Assembly (NCBI GenBank): GCA_947175295.1
Contig: CAMWMK010000001.1
Coordinates: forward strand, 44,667 to 108,666
DNA: 64,000 bases
Reading direction: 5' to 3'
From: an uncultured Porphyromonadaceae bacterium
GTDB taxonomy: Bacteria > Bacteroidota > Bacteroidia > Bacteroidales > Muribaculaceae
The notes beneath the pieces were generated by a model. That model had not been told where the DNA came from and did not search any database. It was given only the letters and a program-made list of their open reading frames with translations. A program made the translations under genes and the position numbers. Shown in pieces: positions 28,860-38,696 of the stretch. The first letter of the stretch is position 1. Each line of letters starts with the position of its first letter.

Positions 28860-31301
28860 ATGAAACTTAAACTGACATTGTGTCTATTCCTGTCATTATT
28901 TGTGTTTTGTGCTTATCCCGCACAGGACCTGACCCTATGGTATTCCACTCCCGCAGAGGCTTGGGTGGAAGCCCTCCCTGTAGGTAATTCCCGAATGGGA
29001 GCCATGATCTTCGGTGGAGTGAACCGTGAACGCATTCAGCTCAACGATGAGACCTTCTGGGCCGGAAGCCCCTACAGCAACAATAACCCCGAAGGCATTA
29101 GGCATCTTCAGGAAATCCGGCAACTCATTTTCGACGGAAAGGAAAAAGAGGCCGAGAAACTGATAGGGGAGTACTATATGACTCCTCACCACGGTATGTC
29201 GTATCTCACCCTCGGATCCCTTATGATCGACTTCAGATATCCCGCTGAGGTATCAGGCTATCGCCGGCAGCTCGACATATCCAAGGCCGTGGCCGAGGTA
29301 AGCTATAAGGTCGGCGATGTGAACTATACACGCGAGACGATCGCTTCTCTCCCCGACGGAGTTATAATGATGCGCATAAAGGCAGATAAGGCTAATGCCC
29401 TGAATTTCTCTATGGAATACGATATGCCCGAAGGCGGCACGATGAAGTTCACGGCGAAAGGAATTGACGTTTCCATTCCCGGACGCGACCACGAGGGTAT
29501 TCCCGGAAAACTCGTGGCCAAATGCGGCATCCGCGTCAAGAGCGACGGCAAAGTGTCGTCGAAGGAGGGTATGCTTAACGTTGAGGATGCGTCGTATGCT
29601 GAAATCTACATAGCCTCCGCCACCAACTATGTAAACTACCACGACATCAGCGGGAAGCCCGAGAAGATAGTGGCCACTCTGCTCGACAAGGCCATGAAGC
29701 GTGGCTATGATGTGGCTCTCGCCGACCATATAGGCGCCTACAGGGAGCAGTTCGACCGAGTGTCGTTGACACTCGGAGACGGAAAGGCTTCCGATAAGGA
29801 GACCCACCTTCGCGTAGCTGACTTCAACGCCAACTATGATCCATCGCTTCTCGCGCTTTTATTCCAGTATGGACGCTATCTTCTCATTTCATCTTCCCAG
29901 CCCGGCGGCCAACCCGCCAACCTCCAGGGAGTATGGAATGAGCTCGACCGTGCGCCTTGGGACAGTAAATACACCATCAACATCAATACCGAGATGAACT
30001 ATTGGCCGGCTGAGGTGACCAACCTGACCGAATGCCACTCGCCGCTCTTCGACCTCGTGGAGGATCTCAGCCATACCGGAGCCGAGACCGCAAAGACCCT
30101 TTACGGAGCCGATGGCTGGACCGCCCACCACAACACCGACCTATGGCGCATCTGCGGTCCTGTAGACCAGGCGCGCTACGGTATGTGGCCCAACGGCGGC
30201 GCTTGGCTCGCCACTCATCTTTTCGACCATTATCTCTTCACCGGCGACAAGGATTTCCTTGCCAGGTATTACCCGGTGATCAAGGGTACGGCTGATTTCT
30301 ATATGTCTGCCATGGTGGAGGATCCTGAGAGCGGTTGCCTTGTGACGTCTCCCTCCATGTCGCCTGAACACGGCTACGGAGCATCTTGGATCACTGCCGG
30401 ATGCACCATGGACAATCAGATCGCTTACGACGCGCTCAACAATACCCTACGCTGCGCTGAGGTCCTTGGCGAGGATGCGGCATATCTGGCTCGCCTTCAG
30501 AACGCCATCTCGAAGATCCGCCCGATGAAGATAGGCCGCTACGGCCAGCTGCAGGAATGGGATGTGGATGCTGACAATCCTAAAGATGAACACCGCCACG
30601 TCTCGCACCTCTACGGACTCTATCCCTCAAGCCAGATTACTCCCAACTCGACTCCCAACGCTTTCGCAGGCGCTAAGACCTCACTCACCCAACGCGGCGA
30701 CATGGCCACCGGATGGAGCATCGGATGGAAGATCAACCTCTGGGCCCGTCTGCTCGACGGCAACCATGCCGACAGGATCATAACGAATTTCCTGACCCTG
30801 ATTCCGGTCGACGCAGGCAGTAAGTATGAAGGGAAGGGGCGCCTTTATCCCAATCTCTTCGACGCTCACCCCCCGTTCCAGATCGACGGCAATTTCGGCT
30901 TTACCGCCGGCATAGCCGAAATGCTCATGCAGAGCCATGACGGTGCTCTCCATCTTCTCCCTGCAATCCCCGAGACCTGGCGGGAAGGCTCCGTGAAGGG
31001 CCTGAAGGCGAGAGGCAACTATACGGTGGATATGTCGTGGGATAAGGGTCAGCTCTCCGAAGCCACCATCCTTTCCAATATCGGAGGAAAGCTGCGCATC
31101 CGCTCCTACGTGCCTCTGGAAGGCGAAGGCCTCGTGGCCGCGGAAGGGGAGTGCCCGAATCCTCTGATGATGCCCGTGCGGATGGCCGACGCCAAAGTCA
31201 GCGGTGAGGCCTCCAAGACTTATCCGCTTCTTCTCCGCACATATGAATATGATCTCGACACCACCCCTGGCCGGACCTACAGGGTGGCTCGTGCTAAATA
31301 A
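28860..31301 (+). CDS. GH95 family glycoside hydrolase (alpha-L-fucosidase / alpha-L-galactosidase); ORF track start 28791 lies in the upstream repeat
   Basis: [106 protein letters not shown]. Confidence 0.94.
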   Translation: MKLKLTLCLFLSLFVFCAYPAQDLTLWYSTPAEAWVEALPVGNSRMGAMIFGGVNRERIQLNDETFWAGSPYSNNNPEGIRHLQEIRQLIFDGKEKEAEKLIGEYYMTPHHGMSYLTLGSLMIDFRYPAEVSGYRRQLDISKAVAEVSYKVGDVNYTRETIASLPDGVIMMRIKADKANALNFSMEYDMPEGGTMKFTAKGIDVSIPGRDHEGIPGKLVAKCGIRVKSDGKVSSKEGMLNVEDASYAEIYIASATNYVNYHDISGKPEKIVATLLDKAMKRGYDVALADHIGAYREQFDRVSLTLGDGKASDKETHLRVADFNANYDPSLLALLFQYGRYLLISSSQPGGQPANLQGVWNELDRAPWDSKYTININTEMNYWPAEVTNLTECHSPLFDLVEDLSHTGAETAKTLYGADGWTAHHNTDLWRICGPVDQARYGMWPNGGAWLATHLFDHYLFTGDKDFLARYYPVIKGTADFYMSAMVEDPESGCLVTSPSMSPEHGYGASWITAGCTMDNQIAYDALNNTLRCAEVLGEDAAYLARLQNAISKIRPMKIGRYGQLQEWDVDADNPKDEHRHVSHLYGLYPSSQITPNSTPNAFAGAKTSLTQRGDMATGWSIGWKINLWARLLDGNHADRIITNFLTLIPVDAGSKYEGKGRLYPNLFDAHPPFQIDGNFGFTAGIAEMLMQSHDGALHLLPAIPETWREGSVKGLKARGNYTVDMSWDKGQLSEATILSNIGGKLRIRSYVPLEGEGLVAAEGECPNPLMMPVRMADAKVSGEASKTYPLLLRTYEYDLDTTPGRTYRVARAK

Positions 31302-31313
31302 TCAATTCTGTAT

Positions 31314-33692
31314 ATGAAACCGATATCAAGACTTATCATAGGTATGTTCATGGCGGCCGCCCCTCTTGCTGCATCGGCGCAGTCCGCTCTCTATGGCAAT
31401 GAGTTTCCGCTTCACGATGTGAAGCTGTTCGACAGCCGTTTCAAAGACGCCATGGACCTCAATGTCGAAGTGCTCCTGAGCTATGACACCGACCGTCTTC
31501 TCGCTCCCTATCTGAAGGAAGCCGGCCTGCAGCCGAAAGGGGAGGACTTCACCAACTGGGCCGGACTTGACGGCCATGTTGGCGGACACTATATATCCGC
31601 ACTCGCCATCCACTACGCCGCTACCGGCGATGAGCGCCTTAAGGAGCGTCTCGACTATGTGCTGTCGCAGCTTGCGCTGTGTGCCGCCGCCCGCAACGAC
31701 GGATACATCGGCGGAGTCCCCAACGGCGACGTGCTTTGGGAGGAGATACGCAAAGGCAACGGCGGAAAGGTCTGGGACTACTGGGTGCCTTGGTACAATG
31801 TCCACAAGATGTATGCCGGCCTGCGCGACGCTTGGGTCTACACAGGGTCGAAACCGGCTCTTAATATGTTTCTTAACCTCTGCGACTGGGGCGCCGACCT
31901 TATCTCGAATCTATCTCCCGAACAGATGGAGAAGATGCTCGGCAATGAATTCGGCGGCATGAACGAGGTTTTCGCCGACGCTTATGCAATAACCGGAAAT
32001 GAGAAATACCTTACAGCCGCGAAGCGGTTTACCCATCATGCCCTCTACGACAACCTTCACGATGGAGTCGACCGTCTCGACAATATGCATGCCAATACAC
32101 AGGTGCCGAAGGTGATCGGCTATCAGCGTGTAGCTGAGGTGTCGGGAGATGAGGAGTATCACAAGACAGCTGATTTCTTCTGGGATACCGTAGTCAACAA
32201 CCGCAGTCTCTCCTTTGGCGGCAACAGCCGTCGCGAGCACTTCGCCTCGGCGGCCGATGCCAAAAGCTATGTCGACGACCGTGAAGGTCCGGAATCGTGC
32301 AACACCAACAATATGCTGAAGCTTACCGAAGGTCTCTTCCGCATGAATCCCGACGCGCGCTACGCCGATTTCTACGAGCGCGCTCTATACAACCATATCC
32401 TCTCCACCCAGCATCCCGAGCATGGCGGCTACGTCTACTTCACTCCCGCCCGTCCCGGTCACTACCGCGTCTATTCCAAACCCAACAGCGCGATGTGGTG
32501 CTGCGTTGGCACAGGGATGGAGAATCACGGTAAGTACGGACAGTTCATCTATACGCATTCCGGCGATTCGCTTTGGGTAAACCTCTTCATCCCGTCGGAA
32601 CTAAACTGGACTCAGGAAGGCGTCACGATTACCCAGACCAACAGCTTCCCCGCTGAGGAATCCACTAAGCTGACTGTAAGCACGGAATCTCCGAAGACCT
32701 TCACGCTCAACCTCCGCCACCCCGGATGGTGTGAAAACCCTGTGGTTAAGGTAAACGGCAAACCTGTCAAGGTGAAGTCTGCTCCGTCAAGCTATATAGC
32801 CCTCAACCGCGAATGGAGCGACGGCGACGTGGTGGAGATGCAGCTTCCGATGCGGATGAGGATAGAGGAACTCAACTATCTGCCGAGCTATGTCAGCGTG
32901 ATGCGTGGCCCTATAGTGCTTGCGGCCCGCCTCAATGCCCAATTGCCGATGCCCGGACTTGTAGCCGACGACGGCAGATGGGGACATATAGCCGGAGGTG
33001 AACTCGTATCGGTGTTCGACACTCCGCTTCTGATCGGCGACCGGAAGTCGATGGTAAAGCGGCTCAATGCCCTGAAGCCCATTGAAGCGGGCGTGATGAC
33101 ATATGACGCCTCCGGATTGTTCGAAAACGAAGGCGACAAGGTGATTCTCGAGCCGTTCAATGGAATCCATGATTCCCGCTATACTCTCTATTTCCTCTCC
33201 ATGTCGCCAAAGGAATATGCCGCCTATCAGGAGAAGGCCAGAAAGGAGGAGAGGGAGCGGATGGAGCTCGACAGCCGTACCGTAGACGCAGTGAATACCG
33301 GTGAGCAGCAGCCTGAAGCCGACCATAAGATGAAGTCGAAAGGCACTCAGAGCGGCAACTTCAACGGTGAGCCGTGGCGCGACGCTTCCAACGGTGGCTA
33401 CTTCTCATATGATATGTCGACTGCCGGACGCTCCGACCTTATCCTGCGCATCCGCTTCTGGGGCAATGAAATCGGCAATACAGGAAAAGTCGCCATCTTC
33501 ATCGACGACGTTGAAGTGGCTAAAGTCGACAATTCCGGACGATGGGGCCGTAATGAATTCATGGATGAGGAATTCACCCTTCCCGCCGATCTGCTTAAGG
33601 GAAAAGACACAGTGAATGTTAGGTTTCAGTCCGACAAAGGAGTGTCTACCGGCGGCATCTACTCCGTCAGTCTTCTTCAGCCTAAACGATAA
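31314..33692 (+). CDS. DUF1680-type GH127/GH146 beta-L-arabinofuranosidase with C-terminal domains
   Basis: EGPESCNTNNMLKLTEGLF and MWCCVGTGMENHGKYGQFIY (Cys-Cys motif of the GH127/146 zinc-thiolate site); C-terminal DUF4986/DUF6805-like region. Confidence 0.88.
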   Translation: MKPISRLIIGMFMAAAPLAASAQSALYGNEFPLHDVKLFDSRFKDAMDLNVEVLLSYDTDRLLAPYLKEAGLQPKGEDFTNWAGLDGHVGGHYISALAIHYAATGDERLKERLDYVLSQLALCAAARNDGYIGGVPNGDVLWEEIRKGNGGKVWDYWVPWYNVHKMYAGLRDAWVYTGSKPALNMFLNLCDWGADLISNLSPEQMEKMLGNEFGGMNEVFADAYAITGNEKYLTAAKRFTHHALYDNLHDGVDRLDNMHANTQVPKVIGYQRVAEVSGDEEYHKTADFFWDTVVNNRSLSFGGNSRREHFASAADAKSYVDDREGPESCNTNNMLKLTEGLFRMNPDARYADFYERALYNHILSTQHPEHGGYVYFTPARPGHYRVYSKPNSAMWCCVGTGMENHGKYGQFIYTHSGDSLWVNLFIPSELNWTQEGVTITQTNSFPAEESTKLTVSTESPKTFTLNLRHPGWCENPVVKVNGKPVKVKSAPSSYIALNREWSDGDVVEMQLPMRMRIEELNYLPSYVSVMRGPIVLAARLNAQLPMPGLVADDGRWGHIAGGELVSVFDTPLLIGDRKSMVKRLNALKPIEAGVMTYDASGLFENEGDKVILEPFNGIHDSRYTLYFLSMSPKEYAAYQEKARKEERERMELDSRTVDAVNTGEQQPEADHKMKSKGTQSGNFNGEPWRDASNGGYFSYDMSTAGRSDLILRIRFWGNEIGNTGKVAIFIDDVEVAKVDNSGRWGRNEFMDEEFTLPADLLKGKDTVNVRFQSDKGVSTGGIYSVSLLQPKR

Positions 33693-33710
33693 TATTGACT
33701 TGCAAAAGAT

Positions 33711-33747
33711 TGCGGGAGTTATCTACACTCTGTAGATAACTCCCGCA
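33711..33747. terminator. Strong hairpin after the GH127/146 gene (terminator-like)
   Basis: TGCGGGAGTTATCTACA-ctc-TGTAGATAACTCCCGCA, perfect 17-bp stem; only a weak following T tract. Confidence 0.6.
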
Positions 33748-33789
33748 CCTCTTTGAAATTAACCATATAGTGTGTTTCCCCGAATCCCC

Positions 33790-33856
33790 AATCCTCCATT
33801 CTAAATTCTCAATTATTCTCAATTCTCCATTCTCAATTCTCCTCAATTCTTCCTAT
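33790..33856. repeat. Low-complexity repeat of ATTCTCAATTCTC-type units at the 3' end of the beta-barrel gene
   Basis: ctccattctaaattctcaattattctcaattctccattctcaattctcctcaattcttcc; overlaps the stop region of the 33843-36281 CDS. Confidence 0.7.
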
Positions 33857-36281
33857 TCTCCACATCGTCGTTGCTGATCGACTTATCGGTCTTTTTCACG
33901 GAAGCGTTAAGCGAGCCGAAGCGGTAGCTGACGGAAATGCTGAAGTTGTTGGCATTGTTATAGTTGTAGCTTCTTGTATATCCGCTGTATCCTGCGTTTC
34001 TTGGTTCACTTTCATTGAAGCGTACGGAGTGTCCGAAAGGATTTCGTATGTTTAGCGAGACGTTGAGTCGTTTCTCCTTCAGGAATGACTTCTGGAGGTC
34101 GAGGCCATAGAAGATATTGTCGGATAGCGGAGTCTTATTGATGTCGTAGAGATCCGGTGTGGATTGGTATATGCTTACGTATCCCGTGAGTGCTATATCC
34201 CATGGAAGTCGCTGGCGCACCCTGAGGAATAGATGTTCTCCCCAGCCATGAGTGGTTATGCCCAGCGATGGATCGGATTTATGGGCATAATTCACGTTTG
34301 CGTTGAGCATGAACGAAGTCTTGCTCCAGGGGGAATAGTTCATCCATAATGCGACGTTAAACCATTTATTGTGGCCTGAATTGGCATATCCTGATTTCAC
34401 TATATCTCCAGGCAACAGTTCCTGCACTCCGATTACGGCATCGTTCATGAAACTGTACGATGTGCCGAGGTCAAGGCTGAATTTCCTGCCGATAAGATTA
34501 TAGTTGAGATTGATAGACTGATGGCGTGATGAACCGAGGTCGGGATTTCCCGAAGATATCGAAGTCGGGGTTTCCACTACTGCCGGATTCAGCTGGCTTA
34601 TTCCGGGGCGGTTGATGCGGGTGGAGTAGGAGAGCTTCAGAGTATTGGCATCGTTGATGTCGTAGGAAAGTGCCGCGTTGGGCACCACATCGTTGAGGTT
34701 GCTGCTGAAGGGGGCGTTGCTTCCGTCTCGGTATTTTGCCGCCAGACGTGAATACTCATAGCGCAGGCCGGCGCGCGCGCCGAGTCTCTTCCATTTCAGG
34801 CGGTAGTCGAAATATAGGGCGAACACCTGTGTGTTGTGGGTGAAGTCTGAATGTAGCTGCTGATAGTCGAAATAGTCCTGGTCGTTGACGGAATGGTTGT
34901 TGCGGTTTATGTATTTCATACCGACGTCAAACTTGTTGAAGTCATTGATGGGCCTCGTCCAGTCAAACTGTCCGGTATGTTCGATGAAGTCGAGTGTGAA
35001 GTCGTTGGATGTGCCCGTATACGGCACCGGCATGTTGAGCTCGTCTTCATACTCCGAGATGCTGTGTTGCCTTTGGTTGGTCGATGATACCCGGTAAGAC
35101 AATGTAAGTGTCTCGCCTTTCCTGCGGGTCGATCTCTGATAGTTGAAGCTTCCGTCTATGTCGAAATAGCGGTTGGGGTCGGATACGCTACTGTTGGCGT
35201 AGGAATATATGAGGTCGCCCGCGCTGCTTTTCATAGTGCTCAGTCCCCGTGAGTTGCTTTTCAGCGAGTACGCATATCCGTTCAGCTCTGCGGTTATGAG
35301 GTTGAGCGTGTCTATTTCGAGGCTTCCTTCAGCTCCGAAGTATCCTAATTGTCCATGGCTGTCGCCGGAGTTTTCCGCATACATTTCATTTCCCGAATCC
35401 TCATATTTCGTCATGGATTCCGACCTGTATCTATTGCTTCTTTTCGACATCTGGTTATAGCCTCCATATACGGAAAGATTCACCTTGTCGATCTGGGTCT
35501 GTAGCCAGAGGGTGGCGCTTGGATAGTCGTCGTTTCTGCTGTATGAAACCCCTGCACTGCCCATCACTCCCTTGATTACTGTATTCTCCAGAGTCACTAT
35601 GTTCAGGATAGCCGTTGTGCCTTCGGCGTCTTCACGCGCACCAGGGTCGGTTATGACCTCGATTCTCTTGATCATAGAGGCCGGGAGGGCCTTGAAGATA
35701 TCCTTCGCATTGCGGGAGAAGGAGTTGTTGGGGCGTCCGTTTTTGTATACCTTGAAGTCGGTCGATCCCTTTATCTTGATTGTGCCGTCGGGGTCTACGC
35801 TGACGAGGGGCACTTTCTTCAGTATCTCGTCAAGCTGCGATGTCTTAGCCTCGTCGTCAGCCTGCACGTCGTAGCCTATGCGGTCTATTTCCTTGACTAC
35901 GAGTGGACGCTGCGCGGTTACGGTCACTTCCTGAAGCATACTCGATGTCTCGGTCATGATGAGCTCTCCGAGGTCAACTGTAGGGTATTCATCAGTCACG
36001 GATATGTTGCGGTTGAGTTCTTGCTTTCCGAATGAAAGTATGTTTACCCGGTAGCCGCCTATGTTGGGAAGCTTGATGTTGAAAAGGCCGTTTTCATCCG
36101 CCGTTCCGGATATTTTGGGTTTTACTGTATCCGGAAGCTGATATATCCTGAGGGTGGCGAAAGCCTCCGGCTCTCCGATCGAGTCGCATACACTGCCTTT
36201 GACGCTTAGCTGCTGAGCGTAGGCGGAAGAAGCGGAGACTATGGCGATAATGGCAAATGCGTCTTTGAGATATCTTGTCAT
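33843..36281 (-). CDS. Outer-membrane beta-barrel protein, TonB-dependent-receptor-like (carboxypeptidase-regulatory-like N-terminus)
   Basis: LSVKGSVCDSIGEPEAFATLRIYQLPD; MLQEVTVTAQRPLVVKEIDRIGYDVQ; IKRIEVITDPGAREDAEGTTAILNIVT; C-terminal barrel strands. Confidence 0.87.
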   Translation of the reverse strand: MTRYLKDAFAIIAIVSASSAYAQQLSVKGSVCDSIGEPEAFATLRIYQLPDTVKPKISGTADENGLFNIKLPNIGGYRVNILSFGKQELNRNISVTDEYPTVDLGELIMTETSSMLQEVTVTAQRPLVVKEIDRIGYDVQADDEAKTSQLDEILKKVPLVSVDPDGTIKIKGSTDFKVYKNGRPNNSFSRNAKDIFKALPASMIKRIEVITDPGAREDAEGTTAILNIVTLENTVIKGVMGSAGVSYSRNDDYPSATLWLQTQIDKVNLSVYGGYNQMSKRSNRYRSESMTKYEDSGNEMYAENSGDSHGQLGYFGAEGSLEIDTLNLITAELNGYAYSLKSNSRGLSTMKSSAGDLIYSYANSSVSDPNRYFDIDGSFNYQRSTRRKGETLTLSYRVSSTNQRQHSISEYEDELNMPVPYTGTSNDFTLDFIEHTGQFDWTRPINDFNKFDVGMKYINRNNHSVNDQDYFDYQQLHSDFTHNTQVFALYFDYRLKWKRLGARAGLRYEYSRLAAKYRDGSNAPFSSNLNDVVPNAALSYDINDANTLKLSYSTRINRPGISQLNPAVVETPTSISSGNPDLGSSRHQSINLNYNLIGRKFSLDLGTSYSFMNDAVIGVQELLPGDIVKSGYANSGHNKWFNVALWMNYSPWSKTSFMLNANVNYAHKSDPSLGITTHGWGEHLFLRVRQRLPWDIALTGYVSIYQSTPDLYDINKTPLSDNIFYGLDLQKSFLKEKRLNVSLNIRNPFGHSVRFNESEPRNAGYSGYTRSYNYNNANNFSISVSYRFGSLNASVKKTDKSISNDDVENRKN

Positions 36282-36403
36282 GTCGTTTTGGGTCGTTAGA
36301 TACGTAGGTCGTTTTAATGTTAGACGTATGTTATTGCCATATATTACCGAATTTTTACAGCATTAATCTTTTTTAACATTAAAAGATTTGGCTAAAACAT
36401 AGT

Positions 36404-36440
36404 AAAAAAGGATGAAACCGTAATGGTTCCATCCTTTTGA
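36404..36440 (-). terminator. Intrinsic terminator downstream of the porin gene
   Basis: Minus strand AAAAGGATGGAACC-attac-GGTTTCATCCTTTTTT. Confidence 0.75.
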
Positions 36441-36467
36441 GATGTCTTTTCGTGTATCCTGTATTGC

Positions 36468-37670
36468 TTAGAAGATAATCTGAAGGCGTGCTTCGAGGGT
36501 GTTGACGTGGCGGCTCGGCAGCATTCCTTCCACTATGCGGTCGTGCACCGTCGTGTAGGAGTAGCGCACCCGCGCGAGCATCCAGGAGTTGATGTAGTAG
36601 GTGAGCGTGGCGTTGGCGTCGTGCATCACGCCGCCGTGAATTCCCGCCTTGCCGTCGGAGGCATCCGTGTAGTTGTAGCCGAGGGCAAGCTCAAGCGAAC
36701 CCTTTCCCGGAGTGGCAACTCCGGCGTCTGCATGCGAGTAATTGTAGCGGTCGCCGATCAGAAGCCCGCGGAGTATTCCGTATACGCCGTGTGCCTGATA
36801 GTTGTGGTAGCCGTCCTTTCTCGCCACATTCATATAGTAGTATTGCGATTCAAGGGCAAACCGGTCTTTGATGAGCAGGAATTCCGGAGTCATCTTGAAG
36901 AGTCCTTTGGCATTGTCGATATTGGCGGCAAGCAGAGGCACTTTCGACACTCGGCTCGGGAAATTAGCCGTATAGTCGAAGCCGGTATGGTCGTCGGCCG
37001 TCGGCTTGGAGTAGTTGAATGAGGAGCCTATCTGCAGTACGTCGCCGTTGCTGTGGCGCGGACGCCATACGAGGCGCGTCTGCGCTCCCCATGCCTGGCG
37101 CCCCATTATGTTGGCGTTCTGCGTCATGGCTCCCGCCTCTACGAATACGGAAGTGCCTGCGAAATACTGCCCTTTGTCGTAGACCCACATGGCGGCCAGG
37201 AGACGCGGATTGGCATAGAAGAACTCGTTGGATGTCGGTTCCTCATAGGTCTGCTTCATCGAAGAGCTTGTCTCGGAGTTGAGGCCCCATTGCGGCACGA
37301 AATAGCCCACCCTGACAAGATTCTCCGGATTGAAGTCATATTCGAAATACGTGTCCTTAAGCCCTACTTTGCCGTAGGAGAACCCGACATCGATCTTTGC
37401 TTTCCATTTTCCGTAGGTGAACTTCGCTCCTAAGCGCACGTCGGGAATGGCGACTCCGTCTACGAAGCGGGTGTCGGTCCCTTCCTCCACCCCTTTGTTG
37501 CCTCCGATGTAGAAGGCGCCGTCCATCAGGACGCGGCCCGTCGGTTTGAACTCGAGTTTAGGTTTGGGTGTGGCTACGGAGTCGTCGGCTGAGGCTGTGG
37601 GTGTGCAGATGGAGAGGCTGCCGATTACTGAGAGAGAGGCTGCTGCAAGTGTAAGTAAAGTGTTTTTCAT
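36468..37670 (-). CDS. Phosphate-selective porin O/P-like outer membrane protein
   Basis: KLEFKPTGRVLMDGAFYIGG...IPDVRLGAKFTYGKWKAKIDVGFSYGKVGLKDTYFEYDFNPENLVRVGYFVPQWGLNSETSSSMKQTYEEP...RVRYSYTTVHDRI, ends with F. Confidence 0.78.
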   Translation of the reverse strand: MKNTLLTLAAASLSVIGSLSICTPTASADDSVATPKPKLEFKPTGRVLMDGAFYIGGNKGVEEGTDTRFVDGVAIPDVRLGAKFTYGKWKAKIDVGFSYGKVGLKDTYFEYDFNPENLVRVGYFVPQWGLNSETSSSMKQTYEEPTSNEFFYANPRLLAAMWVYDKGQYFAGTSVFVEAGAMTQNANIMGRQAWGAQTRLVWRPRHSNGDVLQIGSSFNYSKPTADDHTGFDYTANFPSRVSKVPLLAANIDNAKGLFKMTPEFLLIKDRFALESQYYYMNVARKDGYHNYQAHGVYGILRGLLIGDRYNYSHADAGVATPGKGSLELALGYNYTDASDGKAGIHGGVMHDANATLTYYINSWMLARVRYSYTTVHDRIVEGMLPSRHVNTLEARLQIIF

Positions 37671-37804
37671 AGCTTAGGGCGTATTGGAGGTAGGCCTTCT
37701 CTTGTCGGGAAGGCCGGCCTGTGTGAATATAGCTTGGATAAATGAAATGGAGGGAGGAAGAGCTATGAAATCGGAGTTGTCATCTCAGACAGTGGATTTA
37801 TTTG

Positions 37805-38635
37805 TCAGTCAGTGGTGGTAAGTGTAGGCACGGGAGTGCCGGCGGCTACTTTTCCTGCCTTCTTGAGTTTCTTGAATTCCTTCTTCGCTTTTTCAAGCTG
37901 TGCCTGGAAAGCCGGGTCGGCGTGCAGTCGGGCTACTGTCATGGCTCCCGTGAGTCGTCCGGCGTCTACGTCGCTCTGGAAGTGATAGCCGCAGATCACA
38001 CGGCTTTCTCCCATATCGAAGCCGCGCTTGAGTATTTCGTTCTGGCGCTCCGGATTGATTTCAGCGAGTACGAGCGCTGTGGCCCATCCTATCGACGTGT
38101 GCCCTGAGGGATACGATCCGTTGGTCGATAGCTCTTCCTGCTGTTCGGGATTGCAGGTCTCCTCCTCATAGAAGCAGAAGGGGCGCGTGCGGTTGTAGTA
38201 GTTCTTGGCTTCGCGCGTGCCGAGGTCGCCGGCGTCTTCGCGCATGCCCACTATCAGCTTGCGTATCTCGGGAGTGTTCTCTTCATTGATCTCGATGCCG
38301 AAGGCTTCCGAGAATGCCTGCGGTACTCCATCGCCTTCCACACGCGCATCGCATACCGCCTGTTCGCCTCGCGGAGTGTTGCGCATGGTCTTGCCCCATG
38401 TGTAGCGTGCCTGGTCGTTGAGGAAAGTGATCGAGGCCCCGTCTGGGGGTGCCGGAAGGATGATGAAGCTGTTGGGCACATCGCCTTCCTGAAGGAAGAA
38501 TACTTCCGGATTGGTACGGTGGTCCTTTACTTTTTTCGCCTGCGTATCGGTCTGGGCGAAAGCTGCTGGAGATGCTGCTGCGAGGAGGAGGGAGAATGCG
38601 GCTGCGCGGAGTGTGGTAAAGAATGTGTTCTTCAT
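37805..38635 (-). CDS. PAP2-family class A (PhoN-type) acid phosphatase
   Basis: AKNYYNRTRPF...NGSYPSGHTSIGWATALVLAEI...GESRVICGYHFQSDVDAGR acid-phosphatase signature; signal peptide. Confidence 0.92.
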   Translation of the reverse strand: MKNTFFTTLRAAAFSLLLAAASPAAFAQTDTQAKKVKDHRTNPEVFFLQEGDVPNSFIILPAPPDGASITFLNDQARYTWGKTMRNTPRGEQAVCDARVEGDGVPQAFSEAFGIEINEENTPEIRKLIVGMREDAGDLGTREAKNYYNRTRPFCFYEEETCNPEQQEELSTNGSYPSGHTSIGWATALVLAEINPERQNEILKRGFDMGESRVICGYHFQSDVDAGRLTGAMTVARLHADPAFQAQLEKAKKEFKKLKKAGKVAAGTPVPTLTTTD

Positions 38636-38696
38636 AATTGTAAGGTTTAGAGGTTATATATCTCAAACGAATAGCACCCCGCTTGGTTTTGGAAAT

